A DNA stretch of 64,000 nucleotides from Paeniglutamicibacter antarcticus (GCF_900010755.1 NZ_CZJT01000085.1:62001-126000), one strand, 5' to 3'. Numbered from the stretch's first letter, positions 17,335-25,761 are shown. Program-made: numbers and translations. The notes: generated by a model not told the origin, from the sequence alone.

Positions 17335-17966
17335 ATCCAGCCCTGCTCGTGGGCCGCATGCGCGGCTTCGATCCGGTTGGCGGCGCCGGTCTTGCCGATG
17401 GCGCTGGATAGGTGGTTGCGCACGGTCCCGACGCTCAGGTGCAGGGCCGCGGCAATCTGGGCGATGGGCGCACCCGATTGCGCGCGGGAAAGCACCTCGC
17501 ACTCGCGATCGGTCAGCGGGTTGCTTCCGCCCATCAGCGATTGCGCGGCCAGTGAGGGATCCACGACGCGGCCGCCAGCATGCACCCGGCGCACCGCGGC
17601 CGCGAGTTCGGAGGACGGGGTGTCTTTGACCAGGAATCCGCTGGCCCCCGCATCAAAGGCGGCGCGCAGGTAGCCGGGCCGGTCAAAAGTCGTCACCATC
17701 AACACCTTGCACGCGGGGAACCCGGTGCGCAGCCGGGCCGCTGCCTCCAGTCCGTCCACGTGCGGCATCTGGATATCCAGCAGCGCCACCTGCACCCGGT
17801 GTGCCACGGCGAGCGCCACCACATCACGCCCGTCCCCGGCTTGGGCCACCACCTCGATGTCCGGTTCCAGGTTCAGGAGCGCGGCAAGGGCCCCGCGCAC
17901 CATGGCCTGGTCATCGGCGAGCAGCACACGGATGGGCAATCCTGCGGGGTTGGTTCCCTGGTTCAT
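17331..17966 (-). CDS. LuxR/NarL-family response regulator (DesR-like)
   Basis: 211 residues: receiver domain (LLADDQAMVRG; phospho-acceptor Asp in LLDIQMPHVDG; Lys in FLVKDTP) and C-terminal LuxR helix-turn-helix (LTDRECEVLSRAQSG, IAAALHLSVGTVRNHLSSAI). Its ATG overlaps the histidine kinase stop (ATGA). Last gene of ABC ATPase-permease-kinase-regulator, a layout known for linearmycin-type and lipid-stress detoxification systems. It probably binds the palindrome at 20829-20850 in front of the operon; that is inference. Confidence 0.94.
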   Translation of the reverse strand: MNQGTNPAGLPIRVLLADDQAMVRGALAALLNLEPDIEVVAQAGDGRDVVALAVAHRVQVALLDIQMPHVDGLEAAARLRTGFPACKVLMVTTFDRPGYLRAAFDAGASGFLVKDTPSSELAAAVRRVHAGGRVVDPSLAAQSLMGGSNPLTDRECEVLSRAQSGAPIAQIAAALHLSVGTVRNHLSSAIGKTGAANRIEAAHAAHEQGWI

Positions 17967-19057
17967 GCCCAGTGCACCGCCACCCGGGTTCCGCCGAATT
18001 CGGAAGGCCCCACCCCGCAGTCGGCACCGGCCAGCCTGGCGCGTTCCCGCATGCCGCGGATGCCGTGCCCCGGGCGGCTGGCACCGAGCGAGTCCCCGTC
18101 GTCGTCAATGCTCAACGAGGAATCGGTGAGCCGGATCCAGCAGGTGGTGGCGTGTGCGTGACGAAGGACGTTGGTGACGGCCTCGCGCAGGATCCAGGAC
18201 AGCGCGGTCGAGCGCATGGGGTCCAGGGTTTGCGGGTTGCCCACCAGCACCGTTTTGATGTGCGCATCGTCGAGCGCCGCGCGCATGGTTGCCAGTTCCT
18301 CGGCCAACGTGGTGCTGCGCAGTCCTCCCACGGTGGCCCTGATCGATTCAAGGGCCTCGGCTGTCAGCAGCCTGATGTGGACAAGTTCGGCGCGGGCCGC
18401 CTCCGGATCCGAGTCAAGCAGTCGTTCGGCCAGCTCAGCTTTCAGCCCCACGGCCGTCAGCGAATGGCCCAGCACATCATGTACGTCCCGTGCCATGCGG
18501 TCCTGGGCTTCAAGCAGCGCGTAATCCATGCGCAGCTGGTCGGCCGAGATGCTGTGCCGGATCAGGGCCGTGTTCACCGCGTTGACGACGATCATCGCGC
18601 CAATGAGCCCGAGCAGGAAAATGTAGTTGCTGATCTTGTTGCCGGGAACCACCACGGCAACAGTGATGGACAGGACCACCACGTTGGCGATCCACATGGT
18701 ACGCGTCGAGAGCAGGTAGGCCGCATAACTGATGATGAACGGCCCAAAGCTGACGGCATCGCGCCCGAGGATCGGCACGGACGCGGCGGCGATCAGCAGC
18801 AGCAGGGCAAACGGGACCCGGGACCGGCGATGCCCGGTGGCGCTGACCCCGAGCTCGGAGGAAAAGGCATGGAAGGCCCCCAGGTACACGGCGGCAAACG
18901 CGGCAACCAGCAGGTAGCCGGTCACCTGCGCGGGCACCGCCAGCCCCGACTCGGCGATGCTGACTACAGGGAACGCCAGAAAGACCACCCACACGGCGGC
19001 CAGCAGCCATCCGTACCGTGGCCAAAACGAGTCGGCGTCCGTGCGTTCACCGGTCAT
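17963..19057 (-). CDS. Sensor histidine kinase, DesK/HisKA_3 family
   Basis: 364 residues: six N-terminal membrane helices (about 12-185) with almost no extracellular loop, typical of kinases that sense the membrane itself; a HisKA_3 dimerisation domain with phospho-acceptor His in MARDVHDVLGHSL; and an ATPase domain (EAVTNVLRHAHA N-box, SIDDDGD, GHGIRGMRERA). It phosphorylates the regulator encoded next. The start at 19057 overlaps the permease stop by four bases; the longer frame to 19117 would overlap the permease gene and is not used. Confidence 0.93.
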   Translation of the reverse strand: MTGERTDADSFWPRYGWLLAAVWVVFLAFPVVSIAESGLAVPAQVTGYLLVAAFAAVYLGAFHAFSSELGVSATGHRRSRVPFALLLLIAAASVPILGRDAVSFGPFIISYAAYLLSTRTMWIANVVVLSITVAVVVPGNKISNYIFLLGLIGAMIVVNAVNTALIRHSISADQLRMDYALLEAQDRMARDVHDVLGHSLTAVGLKAELAERLLDSDPEAARAELVHIRLLTAEALESIRATVGGLRSTTLAEELATMRAALDDAHIKTVLVGNPQTLDPMRSTALSWILREAVTNVLRHAHATTCWIRLTDSSLSIDDDGDSLGASRPGHGIRGMRERARLAGADCGVGPSEFGGTRVAVHWA

Positions 19058-19809
19058 TGACGCGCCCGGGTGCGGCGCACCGCCCAGAGCGCCAGTCCCG
19101 CGAAGATCAGAGTCCATGCCACAAGGTTAGCGACAAGCATCCACAACGAGTCGGTGCTGTCGCGGCCATTGGCCATGGCGCCCTCCATCAACGGGTAGCG
19201 CGCCAACCCCGCATACCCGTACATGGGGGTGAACCGTGCGATCTCCAGCAGGGTGCCGCTGAGCGGCAGGAACACGTTTCCGAAGAAGGCAAAGAACACC
19301 ATGCCGCTGCTGGCCACGCCAATGGCGGTCTCCGACTTGAAGCTCAAGCCCACCCCCATCCCGTACAGCGCGAAGATCCCGGCCCCCAACACGATGATCA
19401 GGTAGCTTGACCACCAGACCCACGGCGCATCGGCCTGGGCACCGGTGGCGATCCCGATGATGTACACGGCGGCGGCGCTGACCGCGGCAACGATCATCGC
19501 CACGGAAACCTTGGAGGCCACAAACCCCGCGGGTTTCATCGGGGTCAGCGCGATTTGCCTGCCCCAGCCCAGCATGGATTCGGTGGCCGCGGTTCCGGCG
19601 ATCGACGTGGTGGCCACGGCGGCACCGTAGGCGGCCATCGAGGCCATGATGTAGAACTTCACGTTCCCGTTTCCGGCATCCGCTCCCCCGCCGCCGAACA
19701 TGTTCCCGAACAGCACGTACATGACCACGGGCATGAACACCATGAACATGATGTTCCCGATGTCCCTGGATTGGCGGAACAGTTCTATGCGTACATAGGT
19801 GGCGTTCAT
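19054..19809 (-). CDS. ABC-2 type exporter permease
   Basis: 251 residues with six membrane helices (for example IMFMVFMPVVMYVLFG, AMIVAAVSAAAVYIIGIA, and a C-terminal LVANLVAWTLIFAGLALW). The first cytoplasmic segment RIELFRQSRD is typical of ABC2_membrane proteins. It forms the channel for the ATPase encoded just upstream, with which it overlaps by one base (TGATG). Likely exports an antibiotic, lipid or lipopeptide; the substrate is not known. Confidence 0.92.
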   Translation of the reverse strand: MNATYVRIELFRQSRDIGNIMFMVFMPVVMYVLFGNMFGGGGADAGNGNVKFYIMASMAAYGAAVATTSIAGTAATESMLGWGRQIALTPMKPAGFVASKVSVAMIVAAVSAAAVYIIGIATGAQADAPWVWWSSYLIIVLGAGIFALYGMGVGLSFKSETAIGVASSGMVFFAFFGNVFLPLSGTLLEIARFTPMYGYAGLARYPLMEGAMANGRDSTDSLWMLVANLVAWTLIFAGLALWAVRRTRARQ

Positions 19810-20774
19810 CAGTGTTCCTCCGTCAGTGCCATGAAGGCCGTTTCAAGGGTGGGTGTGGTGATTTCCAGGTCCGCGGCGCCGAGTTCGGTGAGCAGCATCA
19901 TCGCCGCCGCATCCGATTCCGGGCCGGTGACTGAAACCCGGTTCCCCTGGATCTGCACCGAGGTGACCCGGGGCAGGGATTTCAGTGCGGCAAGTGCGGG
20001 TTCGATGGCGAGGTCCGCGGGAAGCGTTGCACCGACGGTGCGCCCTCCTGTCATGCCGCGCAGTTCGGTGGTGGGTCCGTCGGCAAGGATTCGTCCGGAA
20101 CCAATCAGCACCGTGCGTTCGGCGAAGTCCTGCGCCTCCTCCAGATAGTGGGTGGCGAACAGGACGGTCCGTCCCTGGAGCGCGTCCTCGCGCATGGTCT
20201 CCCAGAATCCGTGGCGTGCGGAGACATCCATGCCGGCGGTTGGCTCGTCGAGGATCAACAGGCGCGGGTCCGGCAGCAGCGCGAGTGCGAACTTCAGCCT
20301 TTGTTGCTCGCCGCCCGAGCATTTGGAGACCTTGCGGCGGGCCAGGGCACCGAGGTTCGTCCGTTCCATGACTTCTTCGATGCGGTCCTTGGCTCCGTGC
20401 AGCGCGGCGATGGCGGTGACGGTTTCTCGCACCGTGAGGTCCCGCAGCAATCCGCCGGTCTGCAGCACTGCCGAGATTTCCCCGGCCTCAACGGCTGCGC
20501 GCGGGCTCTTTCCAAAGACCGAGACGGTTCCGGAGGTCGGCGCGGTCAGCCCGAGCATCATGTCGATGCTGGTGGTCTTTCCCGCGCCGTTGGGGCCCAG
20601 GAAGGCAACGATTTCCCCGGTGCCGACGCTCAGGTCGATTCCGGCCACTGCCTCAAACGGTCCCTGCGCGGTGTGGAAGGTCTTGCGCACACCTCGCAGT
20701 TCCAAGGCCTTGCCACTGGTTTCCGGTCTGGTGGCCGGGGCAGCCGACCTCCGGTGTACGGTTTTTTCACTCAT
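19809..20774 (-). CDS. ABC exporter ATP-binding protein
   Basis: 321 residues. Walker A GPNGAGKTTS, Q-loop, signature CSGGEQQRLKFALAL, Walker B LLILDEPTAGMD and H-loop FATHYLEEAQ are all intact. The 80-residue C-terminal extension (AIEPALAALKSL ... VSVTGPESDAAAMML) is typical of drug and lipid exporters. First gene of the four-gene operon; a palindrome lies 55-76 bp upstream. Confidence 0.95.
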   Translation of the reverse strand: MSEKTVHRRSAAPATRPETSGKALELRGVRKTFHTAQGPFEAVAGIDLSVGTGEIVAFLGPNGAGKTTSIDMMLGLTAPTSGTVSVFGKSPRAAVEAGEISAVLQTGGLLRDLTVRETVTAIAALHGAKDRIEEVMERTNLGALARRKVSKCSGGEQQRLKFALALLPDPRLLILDEPTAGMDVSARHGFWETMREDALQGRTVLFATHYLEEAQDFAERTVLIGSGRILADGPTTELRGMTGGRTVGATLPADLAIEPALAALKSLPRVTSVQIQGNRVSVTGPESDAAAMMLLTELGAADLEITTPTLETAFMALTEEH

Positions 20775-20828
20775 GCTTACAGTCTTCGGCGTTTGGGCCC
20801 CGTGCAGAAGAGCAAAAGCTCACGGCTT

Positions 20829-20850
20829 GCCCATGACAGTTGTCATGGGC
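20829..20850. promoter_or_regulatory. 22-bp palindrome, candidate response-regulator site
   Basis: GCCCATGACA and TGTCATGGGC form perfect 10-bp arms around GT. The core ATGAC-(n)-GTCAT resembles sites of NarL/LiaR/DesR-class regulators. It lies 55-76 bp before the ABC ATPase start, the right place for activation by the LuxR-type regulator of the same operon. Confidence 0.65.
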
Positions 20851-20926
20851 AACCCATGAGGTTTCCTGAAACGGATCCGCCGGGCGTTGAGCGGGCTACC
20901 CGATCGATAGCGGGATCGTTGCGGAA

Positions 20927-21100
20927 CTAGCGTCCGAGGAGGCGGGCGAAGAAGCCTCCGGCGCTTGGCTTCTTCGGCGCGTTCGGGTCGCACGAGCACT
21001 GCTCACCGCGCGGCACGTGCGCCATGACCGCTTTGATGTGCTGGCCGCAGCCGGCCCAGGTGGTCTTGTGGCATTGACGGCATTTGACGGCACGGCACAT
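20927..21100 (-). CDS. Tiny Cys-rich protein (57 aa)
   Basis: 57 residues, starting MCRAVKCRQCHKTTWAGCGQ and ending FFARLLGR. Six Cys and three His in the first 42 residues include a CxxC pair, suggesting a zinc or other metal/thiol site. The stop, GC-rich codons and ATG context support coding, and I recall similar short proteins across actinobacteria, without known function. It is divergent from the CsoR/CstR-family repressor, and the perfect palindrome at 21173-21188 lies in its promoter region, so it may be part of that regulon. Confidence 0.75.
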   Translation of the reverse strand: MCRAVKCRQCHKTTWAGCGQHIKAVMAHVPRGEQCSCDPNAPKKPSAGGFFARLLGR

Positions 21101-21172
21101 GTAGGTACTCCTCGAGTCTGAAATGGTAGATGGGGCCAGCGATCAGCCCCGCGTTCCTTTCGAGTATCGCAC

Positions 21173-21188
21173 ATACCCCCGGGGGTAT
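21173..21188. promoter_or_regulatory. CsoR/CstR-type operator (perfect 16-bp palindrome)
   Basis: ATACCCCCGGGGGTAT is a perfect palindrome of the TACCCC(n)GGGGTA class bound by CsoR-family repressors. It lies in the divergent intergenic region, 73 bp from the Cys-rich gene and 95 bp from the repressor gene. Confidence 0.85.
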
Positions 21189-21228
21189 AAAACCGCCGGT
21201 CTGCAGCTCGGACGGAAACCCTGCGCGG

Positions 21229-21244
21229 AAACCCCCTGGGGTAT
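21229..21244. promoter_or_regulatory. Second, degenerate CsoR/CstR-type operator
   Basis: AAACCCCCTGGGGTAT matches the perfect site at 13 of 16 positions. It overlaps the likely -10 region (TAGACT at 21244) of the repressor gene, consistent with autorepression. Confidence 0.7.
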
Positions 21245-21283
21245 AGACTTAGGGGAAACTACCCCCCTCAGGAGGAACCCGCG

Positions 21284-21541
21284 GTGCAGCTTGACACTGA
21301 CGACATGAAACCTGCCATCAACCGCCTCAAACGAGCCCAGGGCCAGCTCAATGCGGTGATTCGCATGCTCGAAGAAGGCAGCGACTGCCGCGACGTCATC
21401 ACCCAGCTCTCCGCTGCGTCCAAGGCCATCGACCGGGCTGGATTCTCCATCATTGCCACGGGCATGGAACAGTGCCTCGCCGGCGAAAGCTCGGCCGCGG
21501 ACCGGGCCGATCTGGAAAAGCTCTTCCTCTCACTGGCCTAG
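21284..21541 (+). CDS. CsoR-family repressor, CstR-like (persulfide-sensing type)
   Basis: 85 residues, all-helical family (INRLKRAQGQLNAVIRML signature). Copper-sensing CsoR uses Cys-His-Cys; here the first Cys (EEGSDCRDVITQ) and the last Cys (ATGMEQC) are present but the His four residues before the last Cys is absent. That Cys-Cys pattern, and the EEGxDCxDVITQ stretch, match CstR, which senses persulfides and controls sulfur detoxification genes. GTG start with GGAGG 8 bases upstream. Two operator-like palindromes precede it. The assignment to CstR rather than a metal sensor is inference. Confidence 0.88.
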   Translation: MQLDTDDMKPAINRLKRAQGQLNAVIRMLEEGSDCRDVITQLSAASKAIDRAGFSIIATGMEQCLAGESSAADRADLEKLFLSLA

Positions 21542-21565
21542 GCACCCTCCCGCCCAGCCATCACC

Positions 21566-21602
21566 CAGCATCCCGCCCACGTATCATCTGGGCGGGATGC
21601 TG
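21566..21602 (+). terminator. Hairpin after the CstR-like gene
   Basis: Perfect 14-bp arms (21566-21579, 21589-21602) with a 9-base loop, 24 bp after the stop. No clear T-run follows, so termination strength is uncertain. Confidence 0.65.
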
Positions 21603-21687
21603 ACGTTTCCGCTGTACCGCGGAGGCACCCCCATCCCCCATTCGGCTTCACCCAATCCCGATTTTTCGACAAGTACCAGGAGTCCCG

Positions 21688-22962
21688 GTGTCCCCCAAGA
21701 AATCCAAGGCCACAAGCAAGAAGACAAAACAAGGGCACCCGGCACGCGCGGCCAGCAACCAGAACATCGTCTCCATCGACGCATACCGCGTGCGCAGCAA
21801 CCCTCACGAGGACACGCTCTTCCCGATCTTCACCCGGTGGATGAGCGAAAACCACATGCCCGAGGACATCGGCGACCCGCTGCCCACGCTCGGCGCATTC
21901 ATGACCGCCTACAAGCAGTTGGATGCCACCGGTGGCTTGACGGTCCTGCGCGAACCCGCATTCTCTTCCACCCTGCGCGTGAGCCTGGAACTCCTGGGTG
22001 AAGATGCCACCGCGCAGCTGCTCTACACCCTCTTGATTTACGTGCTTTTCCTCGACGACGCGGGCCTATGGAGCGGCAACGACCTCGAGTTCTCCCAAGC
22101 CAGGGCGCTGCTTGAAAACTTGCTCGGTCTCGAGGAGGATTCCACGGTGGACGACGAGGAAATCGTTGTCCCGGCCCTCAGCAAACAGCAGGCACTGGAA
22201 GCCTTGACGGCACTGCCCTTCGCGGGCCGCGTTCACTCGTTCATGGAATGGTTCGGCGAGAAACGCAAAGTCACCGCCAACGGAATGCTGACCCGCCAAG
22301 ATATCGAGGGCGCCGCGGCCAGCCTGGGCGTCAAGGCAGTGGGCGTGAGCTCGAGTCCGTCCACACTGCCGCTGCCGGCCGGGGAACCCCACCGGGCGAC
22401 GCGCGCCCAGGATGTTCCCCGTCTTGATATCTACTGGGAAGCGCTGATCGCGATCGGCGTGATCGAACTGAACTCAAAGTCCGCGTCGCTGTACAACTCG
22501 GTGGCAATCTTCACCGACCCGCAGCGCACCGATGAACTGATCATGTTGCTGCAAGACTTCGCACGGAGCATCTACGAACGCTTTGCAACCTCGCGGTTCA
22601 TCGATGCCGGACGGGACCAGGGGCTCCCCTATGATCTGGTCGCCGAACTGCTCTTTGATTCTTGCAGCGAGCTTGGCTTCCTCGTGGAAGACCTCACTCG
22701 CTTTGGCCAAGAGTCGGATCCAACAGTGGCCGCACCCTATGCGGCGGCCCAGCTGGTCCTGGAACGGTTGAATGATGAGGGCCTGATCGACATCGGTGAA
22801 AGCTACACGGTGCCCCGGGCCTTGCTCAAGCCCGTGGCCTCCGTTGTTGGCGCGGAACTCGAGATTCCGGTGGTGTATGAGGACCCGAGGGATGAAGAGC
22901 CGGGCTACGTAGGACCCGAAGATGGCGGCTCAAACGATTCCGAATCGGCGGCAACCGAGTAA
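21688..22962 (+). CDS. Conserved-looking cytoplasmic protein of unknown function
   Basis: 424 residues, no signal or membrane helix. The first 20 residues are Lys/Ser-rich (MSPKKSKATSKKTKQGHPAR) like a flexible nucleic-acid-binding tail; the rest is acidic and mostly helical (LLEDDSTVDDEE segment, long C-terminal acidic tail). I recognise no domain. A GTG start follows AGGAG. The start of a related gene appears 200 bp downstream (23171-23551), so the family was duplicated here. Confidence 0.8.
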   Translation: MSPKKSKATSKKTKQGHPARAASNQNIVSIDAYRVRSNPHEDTLFPIFTRWMSENHMPEDIGDPLPTLGAFMTAYKQLDATGGLTVLREPAFSSTLRVSLELLGEDATAQLLYTLLIYVLFLDDAGLWSGNDLEFSQARALLENLLGLEEDSTVDDEEIVVPALSKQQALEALTALPFAGRVHSFMEWFGEKRKVTANGMLTRQDIEGAAASLGVKAVGVSSSPSTLPLPAGEPHRATRAQDVPRLDIYWEALIAIGVIELNSKSASLYNSVAIFTDPQRTDELIMLLQDFARSIYERFATSRFIDAGRDQGLPYDLVAELLFDSCSELGFLVEDLTRFGQESDPTVAAPYAAAQLVLERLNDEGLIDIGESYTVPRALLKPVASVVGAELEIPVVYEDPRDEEPGYVGPEDGGSNDSESAATE

Positions 22963-23170
22963 CCAAAAAGCCACAGGTTGACGGTTGAGGGCGGGCGCCG
23001 AATTCCTTGTTACGGCGCCCCCTGACTTGGCCGGCACTTCGCCTTCAAAAAAATCTCGTCCATACCCAAAACTTTCGTCTTGGTCTCCGGGCTGCCGAGA
23101 TCCGCGCCGGTGATCCGGCACAGGCCTGTTGTCATGTGATTGAAAGTCCCACCTCCCCTGTTTCGATCCG

Positions 23171-23551
23171 ATGGCGAGCGCTCGTGTCCAAGAAAAGAAA
23201 TCGCCAGCCGCCAAGGCCAAGCGAGGACACCCGGGCCGCTGAGGCTGCGACGAACAATTCGAGGACGTGCAGGCGGAACTGCTCGAGGACCTGGGCGAGG
23301 GAATCGAATCCGGGCAGGTTGCCGAGGCCTTTGCGACGTTTGAACGCGCCGAATTGGACGAAGGGCTCTTGACGGAGCTCGCGGTGGACCCGATGGTCAC
23401 CGAAGGGATGTTTGAGCGAGACACCCACCTGAAGGTTCCCGCCGCGCTCAAGAAGCTCTTGGCGTTCGCCGTGGCCGAGCCCGCGGCCCTCGAGGTCAAC
23501 TACTCGGACCCCGATGACGAAGACTTGGCTCACCTGGGTGCCCACGACTAG
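23171..23551 (+). pseudogene. Partial paralog of the preceding gene with an in-frame TGA
   Basis: An ATG at 23171 opens a Lys-rich tail ending KAKRGHPGR, closely like KKTKQGHPAR of the upstream protein. The frame stops at TGA 23240-23242 and then stays open in the same frame to 23551, with a GTG at 23267 (VQAELLEDLGEGIES) that could restart it. The downstream part (AFATFERAELDEGLLTEL) resembles residues 70-95 of the 424-aa protein (AFMTAYKQLDATGGLTVL). I infer a truncated duplicate; the 94-residue distal part may still be expressed. Confidence 0.55.
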
Positions 23552-23758
23552 GTCCACCGTGCCACGACTTTTCGAGACATTTCGCGCCCCGTAGCTTCAA
23601 CAACGACGATTGATGGACGGAGGTCCGTATCAATGTCTCAATAGACTTCCCCAGCTGGCGCATCGTGACGGCACGTTTAGGGTGCGCTGACGTGCAGATT
23701 CAGGACAGCGCAGTGCCCTTGATAAGTTGGCTAAGACTCCCAAATTTGAAAGGTCCCC

Positions 23759-24235
23759 ATGCCGAGCACTCCCTTGATCACTCTGCGCCCATTTCACGAG
23801 GCAGACACTGAATTCTTCGCTGGCATGGCAACCGACGAACGGGTGACCCGCTCCATCGGCGACGGCCAGCCCTGGAACCAACAAACCATCCAAGCCCGCG
23901 TTCACGCAGCCCTCCAGCAAGAACCACTCAACGACGTCGGGGCCTCCCGCTGGTTCCTGGCCACGGAGGCCAACGAACCTGTCGGCATCGTCGTTTCCAC
24001 CCGCAAGGAAAGCGGCGTCGAGATCGGGTATTGGGTCTCGCCGGATGACTGGGGCCGAGGCATCGCCGGAGCCATGGTCGATGGCGCACTGGTCACGATT
24101 CCCGAGGTCTACGGGACCCGGAAACTCATCGCCCGCGTGGACCCGGCCAACGCCGCCTCCGCCAAGCTGCTCACCCGCCGCGGCTTCAAGCTGGAAACCG
24201 GCCATGAAGGGCTCGACAACTACACACTGGCCTAG
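23759..24235 (+). CDS. GNAT-family N-acetyltransferase (RimJ/RimL-like)
   Basis: 158 residues. LRPFHEADTEFFAGMATDERVTR at the N-terminus, the EIGYWVSPDDWGRGIA motif (acetyl-CoA pyrophosphate loop) and ANAASAKLLTRRGFKLE at the end are those of acetyltransferase family 3, which acetylate protein N-termini or small amines. AAGG lies seven bases before the ATG. Single gene; substrate unknown. Confidence 0.92.
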   Translation: MPSTPLITLRPFHEADTEFFAGMATDERVTRSIGDGQPWNQQTIQARVHAALQQEPLNDVGASRWFLATEANEPVGIVVSTRKESGVEIGYWVSPDDWGRGIAGAMVDGALVTIPEVYGTRKLIARVDPANAASAKLLTRRGFKLETGHEGLDNYTLA

Positions 24236-24422
24236 CGCGAGGCCTCCGCTGACCGTCAATGCTGCTTTGCTGTCACAGCAGAGCGTTCCGCTGACGGGCG
24301 CGCTCTGACGGAGTCCGGAAGACTCGGGAGACCCCATGCAGTGGTCTTCGGAAACTTCAGCTGGAAGGTAACGTATTCTGATGCGGGATTCCATTGTTGA
24401 GAAAGTAGCCGGGGGCAGCCTG

Positions 24423-24740
24423 ATGAATGAAAGCCGTCCCTTTCACCGCAAGGATGCAGTGTTTTTGCTGTGCTTGGTCGGACCGATTGCACTGTGTGTT
24501 CTACTCAATGCACTCCTGCGACCGGGGTTCGCTCGTGCAATCGGTGGAGAGCGCCATTCCACCGGAGCCGGGGTGCGTTCTCAGGATGTTACGTGGATCT
24601 TTAGCCCCACCGCCACGGCCGAGCATCCGCTCCTGACCGCATTCCTTGCCCCTTCCGATGGCCAAATCGCCATGTGGGCCCTGGCAATGTCCGCAATACT
24701 TCTCACGGCCCGCTGGCTGATCGTTCGCTGGCGGGCATAA
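24423..24740 (+). CDS. Small two-helix membrane protein, unknown
   Basis: 105 residues from the ATG at 24423, which has GGGGG seven bases upstream; an in-frame ATG at 24381 would add 14 residues. Two membrane helices are visible (VFLLCLVGPIALCVLLNALL and IAMWALAMSAILLTARWLIV) joined by a roughly 40-residue extracytoplasmic loop, with a basic C-terminus. No family recognised. Confidence 0.6.
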   Translation: MNESRPFHRKDAVFLLCLVGPIALCVLLNALLRPGFARAIGGERHSTGAGVRSQDVTWIFSPTATAEHPLLTAFLAPSDGQIAMWALAMSAILLTARWLIVRWRA

Positions 24741-24959
24741 TTGGCACTTTAAGGCATAGCCTCCGCGTCTGTTAGGCAATTTCTTCCCCTGGCAGTAGCA
24801 GCCCTCCCCAAGGGCACCCGCCCTTATTACTCCCATGAATTGCCCAGGTAACTCCTGGCACATCGGCGAACTGATCTCCCAGTCACCGTGGGCGTTCTGC
24901 TGCATCTGCATGAAGAACATGTGGGTCTCAAAGTTCACCGTGCGGATGCCCGGGCCCAC
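24741..24959 (-). pseudogene. Coding-like minus-strand fragment, possible gene remnant
   Basis: From a GTG at 24959 (AGGTAGGA just upstream) the minus strand reads a well-composed protein start (GPGIRTVNFETHMFFMQMQ, then GDWEISSPMCQELPGQF) with GC-rich third positions for about 50 codons. After that the composition degrades to Cys/Gly-rich noise and the frame runs antisense into the neighbouring membrane protein gene. I infer the 5' part of a lost gene; family unknown. Confidence 0.3.
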
Positions 24960-25014
24960 CCATTCCTACCTGACCAGGACCGTCATGGAAGAGCCGTCAT
25001 GGGAGCATTGTGGA

Positions 25015-25761
25015 ATGTCTACCTTTGACCTTCGTCCGCTACCAGCCGGACAAGTGGAGTTGCACGACGCACGACGAAAACGCCGTTGGACCGTCCATCT
25101 GGAACCATTCGAGATTGGGGTCATGCCCGTCACCTTGGCTCAATATGCGCAACTCATGGGTAATAGCGAAACGGGCACCCAAGCACCGCTGGTAGATATC
25201 AATTGGTTGGAAGCCATCAAGTTTTGCAATGAAGCGTCAATGAACGAAAGCCTTTCACCTGCCTACATATTCGAGGCAGGCGAAGTGATTTGGCAGACAA
25301 ACGCCTCCGGGTACCGGCTGCCCACTGAAGCCGAATGGGAATATGCATGCCGCGCCGGCACAGTGGGGCCACACTACGGCTCCCTTGATGCCATTGGGTG
25401 GACAGCGAATGACAAGCTAGAGAGCCCGAAAGAAGTTGGTGAAAAACAACCCAATGCCTTCGGACTCCACGACACTCTTGGCAACGTCTGGGAATGGTGC
25501 TGGGATCTACTCGATCCAGCCCGCTACGACGATTACCGGGTCTTCCGTGGGGGAGGTTTTGCTGACAAGCCGTGGAGCGTGAGGGCCTCGACGCGTCGCG
25601 GTGGTGCACCTGGGATGAGTCACCCAGATCTTGGCCTGCGCATGGCACGGGGTGCCTTCGATGAAGCACCGGTAGTTCAAGGGTGGTCAGCGGAGGCAGA
25701 TTCTGAACGTGGAAAGATCACTGGCATGCTGCCATCAGGGTGGACACCCCGGCGGCACTAA
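25015..25761 (+). CDS. Formylglycine-generating-enzyme-like (SUMF1/FGE-sulfatase domain) protein without the catalytic Cys pair
   Basis: 248 residues. FGE-fold motifs: FEIGVMPVTLAQYAQ, GYRLPTEAEWEYACRAG, GLHDTLGNVWEWCWD and RVFRGGGFADKPWSVRAS. In true aerobic FGE the segment after the GG motif contains the two copper-binding Cys; here it reads ADKPWSVRASTRRGG with none. So it is a paralog of the SUMF1/EgtB/PvdO superfamily, perhaps a lectin-like or nonheme-iron enzyme, not a sulfatase activator. Start at 25015 has GGAG nine bases upstream. No sulfatase is nearby. Confidence 0.82.
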   Translation: MSTFDLRPLPAGQVELHDARRKRRWTVHLEPFEIGVMPVTLAQYAQLMGNSETGTQAPLVDINWLEAIKFCNEASMNESLSPAYIFEAGEVIWQTNASGYRLPTEAEWEYACRAGTVGPHYGSLDAIGWTANDKLESPKEVGEKQPNAFGLHDTLGNVWEWCWDLLDPARYDDYRVFRGGGFADKPWSVRASTRRGGAPGMSHPDLGLRMARGAFDEAPVVQGWSAEADSERGKITGMLPSGWTPRRH

